This document shows, piece by piece, positions 1 through 6,069 of a DNA stretch of 6,967 bases. The notes beneath the pieces were generated by a model. It did not search any database, had not been told where the DNA came from, and worked only from the letters and a program-made list of their open reading frames with translations. The stretch's first letter is position 1, and each line of letters begins with the position of its first letter. Position numbers and translations under genes: made by a program. The stretch covers positions 1 through 6,967 of the forward strand of contig JAHEIA010000168.1 of assembly GCA_024639625.1 (NCBI GenBank). Direction: 5' to 3'. This DNA is from Chromatiales bacterium (GTDB lineage Bacteria; Pseudomonadota; Gammaproteobacteria; Chromatiales; Chromatiaceae).

Positions 1-299
1 GCGGCCATGACATAGTCGGCTTGCGGGGCCGCCGCTACTTCAGCCACTGCGCTGATCCCCGACAACACCTCGGTTCCCGGCAACGCGACCCTCAGCCTCT
101 CGCGGAGCTGCGCCGCTCGACCCTCGTCCGCCAACACGGCATACCGTGGGCGGTGCTGCAGGCACTGCTCGTAGAGCCGATCGACATCCCGATTCGCCGT
201 GAGCGCCACCAGTGAGAAGCGATCAGGGTGCCGCTGCAGGACGTCGAGGGTGCTCGTCCCGATGGAACCCGTGGAGCCGAGGACCGTTACCCCGATCAC
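1..299 (-). CDS. dxr: 1-deoxy-D-xylulose 5-phosphate reductoisomerase, N-terminal part (cut by window edge)
   Basis: This enzyme (DXR/IspC) makes 2-C-methyl-D-erythritol 4-phosphate from DXP with NADPH, the first committed step of the MEP isoprenoid pathway, in the cytosol. Only the first 99 codons lie in the window, against about 400 residues in the family. The start of the NADPH-binding Rossmann fold is clear: VTVLGSTGSIG at residues 4-14, then STLDVLQRHPDRF, RYAVLADE near residues 55-62, TEVLSG near residue 80, and YVMAA at the edge. The start is a GTG at 299-297 overlapping the TGA of cdsA in a GTGA, which suggests translational coupling. It places the protein one residue longer than E. 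coli Dxr. A second in-frame GTG at 317-315 would add six residues but is less likely. Its product feeds the isoprenoid used by UppS, encoded two genes upstream. Identity is seen directly from the motifs; the missing C-terminal part cannot be judged. Confidence 0.95.
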   Translation of the reverse strand, partial: MIGVTVLGSTGSIGTSTLDVLQRHPDRFSLVALTANRDVDRLYEQCLQHRPRYAVLADEGRAAQLRERLRVALPGTEVLSGISAVAEVAAAPQADYVMA

Positions 300-1129
300 G
301 GCGGGAGCCCGCCCCACAGCACGCCGGCGCAAAATACCGGGGCTGCAGCGGTCAGGCTGTCGATGCGATCCAGAATCCCCCCATGCCCCGGGAGAAGGCT
401 GCCGCTGTCTTTCAACCCTCGCATCCGCTTCATCGCGCTCTCGAAAAGGTCTCCCACCACGGAAAACCCTACGGTCAGCAGACAAAGACCGCAAGCAAGC
501 AGGGTCTCCACAGCAGTATAGTTTCGCAGTACTGACCAGAGCAGACCGCACAGAGCACCACCGGCGAGAGCCGCATAAACGCCTTCCCAGGATTTCCCGG
601 GGCTGATTCCCGGGGCCAGTTTCGTCTTGCCCCATCGCCGGCCCACCAGATACGCCGCGCTGTCGGCCACCCAGATCAGGGCGAGCAGGAATAGCATCAG
701 CAGTGGTCCGCTGCCGTCTCTAGCGTGCAGCAATACCAGCGCCAGCCACGCCGGCACCAGTGTGAACAATCCGGCAAGCAGTTGTCGATAGTCGACACCA
801 TCAGGCAGCGGCACAACCCCGATTCTACGCCGGCGGACCAGCACCAGTGAAACCACGAGCCACCAGAAGACTGCAGCGATCAGTAGCCCGGACGCCCATT
901 GGGGCTGCCGCAGCAGTGCCCCAGCCCCTGCGACCGCCCCCGCCACGAGAACCACGAAGGGAATCTGCCGGGTGCAGAAACCGATCCCCGAGATTCGCGC
1001 CCACTCGCCGGCCGCCAAGAGGATCAGCAAGGCAAAGGCCAGCGCCAGATATTCGGTCGCCAGAAACAGGACCGCGAGGACCACGACGGGAACCAGGACT
1101 AGAGCCGTGACGATTCGCTGATAGAACAT
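296..1129 (-). CDS. cdsA: phosphatidate cytidylyltransferase (CDP-diglyceride synthase)
   Basis: CdsA is an inner-membrane enzyme that makes CDP-diacylglycerol from phosphatidate and CTP, the precursor of all the major phospholipids. The predicted product has 277 residues, close to the family norm. It is strongly hydrophobic, with several membrane segments (for example residues 8-40, 57-72, 80-97, 118-134, 141-157, 184-200 and 207-225). The C-terminal family signature is intact: SAMKR at 231-235, LKDSG at 239-243, then PGHGGILDRIDS at 247-258, which carries the metal-binding acidic residues. WVADSAAYLVGRRWGKTKL and ISPGKSWEG are also typical. I chose the ATG at 1129 because MFYQRIVTALVLVPVV aligns with the start of E. 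coli CdsA. A GTG at 1144, seven bases after the uppS stop, would add five residues. Neither has a strong ribosome binding site. The stop overlaps the dxr start by four bases. Confidence 0.95.
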   Translation of the reverse strand: MFYQRIVTALVLVPVVVLAVLFLATEYLALAFALLILLAAGEWARISGIGFCTRQIPFVVLVAGAVAGAGALLRQPQWASGLLIAAVFWWLVVSLVLVRRRRIGVVPLPDGVDYRQLLAGLFTLVPAWLALVLLHARDGSGPLLMLFLLALIWVADSAAYLVGRRWGKTKLAPGISPGKSWEGVYAALAGGALCGLLWSVLRNYTAVETLLACGLCLLTVGFSVVGDLFESAMKRMRGLKDSGSLLPGHGGILDRIDSLTAAAPVFCAGVLWGGLPP

Positions 1130-1151
1130 CGCCCGATCCCGCACCTAGCGT

Positions 1152-1943
1152 TCAGACAACCCTGTCCGGGGATGCGTCGATTACCTGATCGCCGGTGCGC
1201 CCGAACCGGCGTTGGCGTTTGGCGAACGCAGCGAGCGCAGCAGCGAAGGCAGCCGCATCGAAATCCGGCCAGAGGGTGTCGGTGAAATACAGCTCTGAAT
1301 AGGCGGCCTGCCAAAGCAGGAAATTGCTCAACCGCTGCTCGCCTCCGGTGCGTATAAAAAGGTCGGGATCGGGAACCTGGGAAAAAGCGAGGGCCGCGCT
1401 CAAGGTCTCGTCCGTAATCGCGTCCGGATCGATATCGCCTTGCACAGCCTGCCGCGCCAGACTGCGCGCCGCCTGGGTGATATCCCAGCGCCCACCATAG
1501 TTGGCGGCCACCTGCAGCAAGAGACCGGTGCTTTCTGCCGTGGTCTGCTCGGCCTCCCGAATACTCGAGCAAAGTTTGTCCGAAAACGCAGTGAGATCGC
1601 CAATCACGCGCAAGCGTACATTGTTACGGCACAAGCGCTTGGCTTCTCGTTTCAAGGCACTCATGAAAAGGTCCATCAGCAGCGACACTTCCTGCTGCGG
1701 ACGCTGCCAATTCTCGCTGCTAAAGGCGAATACGGTAAGGAATGGGATCCGATACTTGGCACACTGCTCCACGATCGAACGCACGGAGTCGACACCGGCT
1801 CGATGCCCCGCGTGCCTCGGCAGGCCGCGCCGCTTCGCCCAACGGCCATTGCCATCCATGATCACCGCCACATGGTTCGGCAAACGCTCGGGTGCCGGCG
1901 GCCCGCCGCCGGAGTCGTCTTCTTTGCGCTGATTGGGAGACAA
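1152..1943 (-). CDS. uppS: (2Z,6E)-undecaprenyl diphosphate synthase
   Basis: UppS (IspU) is a cytosolic cis-prenyltransferase. It extends farnesyl diphosphate with eight isopentenyl units to make the C55 carrier lipid used for peptidoglycan and O-antigen. The product has 263 residues. The catalytic P-loop MDGNGRWAKRRG spans 29-40, with D30 matching E. coli D26. H47, the FSSENW block at 74-79, the NYGGRWDI block at 148-155, RTGGEQRLSNFLLWQ at 198-212 and SELYFTDTLWPDF at 216-228 are all present, so the enzyme should be active. The start is inferred to be TTG at 1943-1941. It is the first possible start after an in-frame stop, and no ATG precedes the catalytic M29. The 19 bases between the frr stop and this TTG hold no good ribosome binding site. 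A TTG at codon 21 would give a shorter protein that keeps the motif, so the N-terminus is uncertain. Confidence 0.95.
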   Translation of the reverse strand: MSPNQRKEDDSGGGPPAPERLPNHVAVIMDGNGRWAKRRGLPRHAGHRAGVDSVRSIVEQCAKYRIPFLTVFAFSSENWQRPQQEVSLLMDLFMSALKREAKRLCRNNVRLRVIGDLTAFSDKLCSSIREAEQTTAESTGLLLQVAANYGGRWDITQAARSLARQAVQGDIDPDAITDETLSAALAFSQVPDPDLFIRTGGEQRLSNFLLWQAAYSELYFTDTLWPDFDAAAFAAALAAFAKRQRRFGRTGDQVIDASPDRVV

Positions 1944-1962
1944 GCCGAGAACCGACCGGCGA

Positions 1963-2520
1963 TCAGATCGCCATCAGATCTTTTTCTTTTTCTTCCAGCA
2001 GTTGATCCACTTTCTTGACGTGCTCGTCGGTCAGCGTCTGTACCATGTCTTCCGCGCGCCGTTCCTCATCCTCGGAGATCATCTTATCCTTGGCCAAGTC
2101 TTTCATGCCATGGATGGCATCCCGCCGGATGTTGCGCACCGCTACCCGGGCCCCTTCGGCCTCTTGGCGTACGATGCGGATCATGTCCCGGCGCCGCTCT
2201 TCGGTCAGCGGGGGCAGCGGCACACGAATGACATTGCCCGCCACGCTCGGGTTGAGTCCCAGGTCCGAGTTGCGAATCGCCTTATCCACGACCGCTACCA
2301 TATTCTGTTCCCACGGAGTGACCGCCAGGGTTCTAGCGTCTTCCGCGCTCACATTGGCCACCTGATTGACCGGAACGTCCGAACCGTAATAGGAAACCAT
2401 GATGTGATCGAGCAGACTGGGGTGAGCACGACCGGTGCGGATCTTCGCAAACTCGTGCCCCAGCGCCTCTACACTCTTCCCCATGCGGGCCTTCGCGTCC
2501 TTCTTAATGTCTTCGATCAT
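1963..2520 (-). CDS. frr: ribosome recycling factor
   Basis: RRF acts with EF-G to split the post-termination ribosome complex and free it from mRNA. The product has 185 residues, exactly the usual length, with the whole family pattern: an N-terminal helix [26 protein letters not shown] at 26-38, SDLGLNP at 85-91, [13 protein letters not shown] at 98-110, the helix with VRNIRRDA at 128-135 including conserved R132, and a charged, coiled-coil-like C-terminal helix. Domain II lies roughly at residues 31-104; the flanking helices form domain I. The ATG follows the pyrH stop by one base. A GAGG at 2526-2529 lies five bases upstream, inside the end of pyrH, so translation of the two is probably coupled. 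This gene is co-transcribed with the translation genes upstream. Confidence 0.98.
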   Translation of the reverse strand: MIEDIKKDAKARMGKSVEALGHEFAKIRTGRAHPSLLDHIMVSYYGSDVPVNQVANVSAEDARTLAVTPWEQNMVAVVDKAIRNSDLGLNPSVAGNVIRVPLPPLTEERRRDMIRIVRQEAEGARVAVRNIRRDAIHGMKDLAKDKMISEDEERRAEDMVQTLTDEHVKKVDQLLEEKEKDLMAI

Positions 2521-2521
2521 C

Positions 2522-3244
2522 TCAGCCTCGCTTTTCTACCAGGGAACCGACGTCCTCGCCTCGCATCAGCCGCATGAGTGCCCCGGAATCGTTGATATTC
2601 ATGATGCGAATCGGCATGCCGTGATCCCGGCACAACACGATCGCAGTGGCATCCATCACCGCCAGACCTTCCCTAAGCGCCTGATCATAGTCCAGCCGCC
2701 GGTAGAACTTGGCGTCCGGGTTGGTTACCGGGTCATCCGAATAGACGCCATTCACCTTGGTGGCCTTTATCAGCACGTCAGCACCGATTTCGACGGCGCG
2801 CAGACTGGCTGCTGAATCGGTTGTAAAGAACGGGTTGCCGGTTCCCGCGGCGAACACCACCACCCGACCCTTCTCGAGATGACGCACCGCGCGGCGCCGG
2901 ATGTAATCTTCGCACACCTGATTGACCTTCAGCGCCGACATTACGCGTACCGCCACACCGAGCCGTTCCAGTGCATCCTGGATCGCCAAGGCGTTGATCA
3001 CGGTCGCGAGCATTCCCATGTGGTCGCCGGTGACCCGGTCGATACCACCCGCCGCTAGCCCAGCGCCGCGGAAGATATTGCCGCCACCAATGACGAGCCC
3101 CACCTCGAGGCCGGCCTGGGCCAGATCGCGCACCTCAGCCGCAAGCCGCGTAAGGACAACCGGATCGATTCCATAATCGCCCGCACCCATCAGCGCTTCA
3201 CCGCTGAGTTTGAGCAAAATGCGACGCCAAATCAGATCAGCCAT
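2522..3244 (-). CDS. pyrH: uridylate kinase (UMP kinase)
   Basis: PyrH is the bacterial hexameric UMP kinase of the amino-acid-kinase fold. It phosphorylates UMP to UDP with ATP in pyrimidine nucleotide synthesis. The product has 240 residues, as is usual. Visible motifs are LLKLSGEAL at 10-18 with K12 at the phosphate site, [10 protein letters not shown] at 51-60, GDHMGMLAT at 73-81 in the UMP and allosteric region, [13 protein letters not shown] at 134-146 and [12 protein letters not shown] at 161-172. The family is commonly activated by GTP and inhibited by UTP; that is family knowledge and cannot be read here. The ATG at 3244 has a modest GGGA five to six bases upstream. The gene follows tsf after a 113-base spacer with a hairpin, and frr starts one base after its stop. 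Confidence 0.97.
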   Translation of the reverse strand: MADLIWRRILLKLSGEALMGAGDYGIDPVVLTRLAAEVRDLAQAGLEVGLVIGGGNIFRGAGLAAGGIDRVTGDHMGMLATVINALAIQDALERLGVAVRVMSALKVNQVCEDYIRRRAVRHLEKGRVVVFAAGTGNPFFTTDSAASLRAVEIGADVLIKATKVNGVYSDDPVTNPDAKFYRRLDYDQALREGLAVMDATAIVLCRDHGMPIRIMNINDSGALMRLMRGEDVGSLVEKRG

Positions 3245-3320
3245 CGTTCCCGGTCACTCGGCGGTCGGCTGGCGAGCCCTATCCAGGGCAGCACCGACAA
3301 CTCGATTTTTCTTCTTGGAG

Positions 3321-3343
3321 GGACCCCGGACGAACCGGGATCC
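3321..3343 (-). promoter_or_regulatory. hairpin in the tsf-pyrH spacer
   Basis: On the minus strand GGATCCCGG and CCGGGGTCC pair over nine positions, with one G-T pair, around the loop TTCGT. The stem begins 14 bases after the tsf stop and is GC-rich. The bases after it are CTCCAAGAAGAAAAATC, with no T run, so intrinsic termination in the direction of tsf is not supported. A smaller 5-bp hairpin lies at 3276-3289. Possible roles are an RNA end or processing site between the translation genes and the pyrH part of the operon, or pausing. Function is inferred. Confidence 0.5.
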
Positions 3344-3357
3344 TTGCCTGTTTGCTG

Positions 3358-4245
<888 letters not shown>

Positions 4246-4272
4246 ATTAAATTTTACCTCATGAATTTATCG

Positions 4273-4297
4273 TAAGACCTTAATTTGAAAGATCTTA
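4273..4297 (-). promoter_or_regulatory. hairpin in the rpsB-tsf spacer
   Basis: Read on the minus strand, TAAGATCTT and AAGGTCTTA form a 9-bp stem with one G-T pair around a 7-base loop, starting three bases after the rpsB stop. It is followed by mixed AT-rich sequence without a run of T, so it is not a standard terminator. The tsf ribosome binding site lies outside it. It may be an RNA processing or stability element, or a weak attenuator that sets S2 against EF-Ts; that role is inferred. Confidence 0.5.
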
Positions 4298-4300
4298 TAT

Positions 4301-5062
4301 CTAAGCTTCCCCGGCACCTGCTGGTGCGGCTTCGTTGACCTCGACGAACTCGTCCGCGCCAGCGCCAACATGGGCAACGCTCGCCTTTCCTTCGAGGACA
4401 GCGGCAGAAACACCCTGGGCGTACAGCTGAATAGCGCGAATTGCGTCGTCGTTGCCGGGAATTACATAGTCGATATCCTGCGGGTCACCATTGGTGTCCA
4501 CCACCCCGATCACAGGGATCCCCAGCTTGCGTGCTTCCAATATAGCGATATCTTCATGGCCGACATCGATCACGAACAGCGCATCCGGCAACCCGTCCAT
4601 GTTCTTGATCCCGCCGAGGCTGCGATCGAGCTTCTCCAGCTCCCGTTTCCGCCCCAGGGCTTCCCGTTTGTTGAACCTGTGCTCCAGGCTTCCGTCCTCG
4701 ACCATCGCCTCCAGTTCCTTGAGGCGTTTGATGGATTGCTTGATGGTCTTGAAGTTGGTCAACATGCCCCCTAGCCAGCGATGGTTGACATAGGGCATGT
4801 TGCAGCGTTCGGCCTCTTCCCGTACGGTATCGCGCGCTGCGCGCTTGGTTCCGACGAATAGAATCTTGCCACTGTTGGCAGCCAAGGTACCGACGAAATT
4901 CATTGCCTCGTTGTACAGCGGCAAGGTCTTTTCCAGATTGAGGATATGGATCTTGTTGCGTTGGCCGAAGATGTAGGCTCCCATCTTCGGGTTCCAGTAC
5001 CGGGTCTGGTGCCCGAAATGAACGCCAGCTTCCAACATCTGGCGCATCGACACTTTGCTCAT
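4301..5062 (-). CDS. rpsB: 30S ribosomal protein S2
   Basis: S2 is a late-assembling protein of the 30S subunit. It binds near the neck on the solvent side and is needed to recruit S1. The product has 253 residues against 241 in E. coli. The family pattern is complete: [19 protein letters not shown] at 9-27, [16 protein letters not shown] at 31-46, [11 protein letters not shown] at 67-77, [15 protein letters not shown] at 92-106, [19 protein letters not shown] at 148-166 and [20 protein letters not shown] at 188-207. The tail beyond about residue 225 is Ala, Gly and Glu-rich and slightly long. The ATG at 5062 was chosen because it lies seven bases from a strong AGGAG and matches the family start. 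An in-frame ATG at 5101 lies inside the structured leader and is rejected. Known S2 autoregulation of this operon fits the leader structure seen upstream. Confidence 0.98.
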   Translation of the reverse strand: MSKVSMRQMLEAGVHFGHQTRYWNPKMGAYIFGQRNKIHILNLEKTLPLYNEAMNFVGTLAANSGKILFVGTKRAARDTVREEAERCNMPYVNHRWLGGMLTNFKTIKQSIKRLKELEAMVEDGSLEHRFNKREALGRKRELEKLDRSLGGIKNMDGLPDALFVIDVGHEDIAILEARKLGIPVIGVVDTNGDPQDIDYVIPGNDDAIRAIQLYAQGVSAAVLEGKASVAHVGAGADEFVEVNEAAPAGAGEA

Positions 5063-5068
5063 GGTTAG

Positions 5069-5073
5069 CTCCT
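5069..5073 (-). promoter_or_regulatory. rpsB ribosome binding site
   Basis: AGGAG on the minus strand ends six bases before the ATG at 5062. Its fit to the 16S rRNA tail and its ideal spacing fix the rpsB start and argue against the upstream in-frame ATG at 5101. Confidence 0.85.
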
Positions 5074-5096
5074 GAAGAAGATTTGGGTTGGACCTC

Positions 5097-5155
5097 CACA
5101 TACCCCATGGAACGACCCGACGCAGCGGGCACCCGGTTCCATGTGACGGTACGTG
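5097..5155 (-). ncRNA. structured rpsB mRNA leader, candidate S2 autoregulatory element
   Basis: On the minus strand CATGGAAC (5136-5143) and GTTCCATG (5106-5113) are a perfect 8-bp inverted repeat. Outside it, an 8-bp helix with one G-T pair can form between CACGTACC (5148-5155) and GGTATGTG (5097-5104), separated by a small internal loop of four bases and one base. Inside it, GCCCG and CGGGT can form an apical 5-bp hairpin. The structure ends 24 bases before the AGGAG of rpsB. In gammaproteobacteria S2 is known to repress its own operon through the rpsB leader; that this particular fold is the S2 target is inferred from its place and form. Confidence 0.6.
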
Positions 5156-5164
5156 TGTGGCGTT

Positions 5165-5183
5165 ATTTGCGAATCATTTGCGA
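5165..5183. repeat. two direct copies of an 8-base motif, 11-base period
   Basis: ATTTGCGA on the plus strand occurs at 5165-5172 and again at 5176-5183, so the two copies sit about one helical turn apart. They lie just downstream of the predicted rpsB transcription start and on the -35 side of the possible map promoter. They could be an operator or part of the leader RNA. Two copies of an 8-mer this close are suggestive, not proof. Confidence 0.4.
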
Positions 5184-5209
5184 TTGCGCGGCGCGTTTTA
5201 TACCATAAT
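5178..5209 (+). promoter_or_regulatory. possible map-glnD promoter
   Basis: On the plus strand TTGCGA (5178-5183) and TACCAT (5201-5206) are 17 bases apart, each matching four of six consensus bases. CATAAT at 5204-5209 is a better -10, but its 17-base-spaced -35 (CGATTG) is poor. Any such promoter would overlap the rpsB promoter on the other strand. The call is weak. Confidence 0.25.
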
Positions 5210-5225
5210 CGGCGAGCGCGAACAA
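5197..5225 (-). promoter_or_regulatory. rpsB operon promoter, sigma-70 type with extended -10
   Basis: On the minus strand a -35 of TTGTTC (5220-5225) and a -10 of TATAAA (5197-5202) are 17 bases apart. TGG directly before the -10 gives an extended -10 (TGn). The bases after the -10, ACGCGCC, form a GC-rich discriminator, a mark of promoters under stringent control, as expected for ribosomal protein genes. Transcription would start near 5190 and give a leader of about 128 bases. Confidence 0.7.
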
Positions 5226-5283
5226 TTTTCCCACCTGCGTCAACATCTTGCTACTACCCCAAGCTCCGCCGACGGCAACCCCC

Positions 5284-6069
5284 ATGAGTGTGACCATCAA
5301 GACCAGAGACGAGATTGAAAAAATGCGGGTCGCCGGGCGCCTCGCGGCGCAGGTGCTGGAGATGATCCAAGAGCATGTGCAGCCGGGAATCACGACCGGC
5401 GAGTTGGACAGGATCTGCGACGATTACATACGCAACGTCCAGCAGGCGATCCCCGCCCCTTACGAGTACCGCGGCTTCCCTAAATCGATCTGCACCTCGG
5501 TGAATTATCAGGTCTGCCATGGCATTCCGGGGAACAAGAAGCTGAAACGGGGCGACATCGTCAATGTCGACATCACCGTGATAAAGGATGGATTCCACGG
5601 TGACACCAGCAAGATGTTCTTCGTCGGCGAGCCCTCCATCCTTGCTCGTCGCCTGGTACAAGTCACTCAGAACGCCATGTGGACCGGAATCGAGCAGGTG
5701 CGCCCGGGTACGTGCCTGGGGGACATCGGACACGCCATCCAGGCTTTTGTGGAATCGCACAGCTACTCCGTCGTGCGGGAGTACTGCGGCCACGGGATCG
5801 GCCGTGAGTTCCATGAAGATCCGCAGGTGCTGCACTATGGGACCCCCGGTACGGGGCTCGAACTGCAGTCCGGCATGTGTTTCACCGTGGAACCCATGGT
5901 GAACGCCGGAAAACGCCAGGTTAAACTGCTGCCGGACGGATGGACCGTGGTGACCAAGGACCGTTCGCTGTCCGCCCAGTGGGAGCATACCGTGCTGGTG
6001 ACCGAAGACGGCCATGAGGTACTCACCCTGCGCCAGGAAGAGTTAGGCCAACGGCGGGCCGCCCAATGA
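5284..6069 (+). CDS. map: methionine aminopeptidase, type I
   Basis: Map removes the N-terminal methionine from new proteins once the formyl group is gone, when the second residue is small. It is a cytosolic metalloenzyme that works at the ribosome exit. The product has 261 residues, a standard type Ia length without an N-terminal zinc-finger extension. All five metal ligands are visible: D96 (NVDITV), D107 (GDTSK), H170 (CGHGIG), E203 (TVEPMV) and E234 (WEHT). The conserved H79 (CHGIP) and H177 (FHEDPQ) are also there. The ATG at 5284 matches the family start (MSVTIKTRDEIEKMRVAG). An in-frame TTG at 5248 would add 12 residues unlike the family. The start lacks a clear ribosome binding site. 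It diverges from rpsB, and its TGA overlaps the glnD ATG in an ATGA. Confidence 0.98.
   Translation: MSVTIKTRDEIEKMRVAGRLAAQVLEMIQEHVQPGITTGELDRICDDYIRNVQQAIPAPYEYRGFPKSICTSVNYQVCHGIPGNKKLKRGDIVNVDITVIKDGFHGDTSKMFFVGEPSILARRLVQVTQNAMWTGIEQVRPGTCLGDIGHAIQAFVESHSYSVVREYCGHGIGREFHEDPQVLHYGTPGTGLELQSGMCFTVEPMVNAGKRQVKLLPDGWTVVTKDRSLSAQWEHTVLVTEDGHEVLTLRQEELGQRRAAQ

Noticed and set aside
2110..2140. RRF has Ile where E. coli has Asn after the conserved RRDA (residue 136)
   Set aside because: This position varies in the family; Pseudomonas-type RRF also lacks the Asn, as I recall it. R132 and the rest are intact.
1440..2577. Plus-strand open frames of 192 and 214 codons opposite uppS and frr
   Set aside because: Both are shadows of well-supported genes, with low-complexity, Arg and His-rich translations and no start signal.
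3321..3343. Intrinsic terminator between tsf and pyrH
   Set aside because: The stem is good, but no T run follows on the minus strand. The TTTTT at 3306-3310 is on the plus strand and on the wrong side of the stem for plus-strand termination.
4301..5101. A longer rpsB starting at the ATG at 5101 (13 extra residues, MWRSN...)
   Set aside because: That ATG lies in the structured leader. The AGGAG before 5062 and the S2 family alignment fix the start at 5062.
5254..6015. A 253-codon open frame on the minus strand opposite map
   Set aside because: It mirrors the map coding sequence, has no family pattern, and map carries all its catalytic residues.
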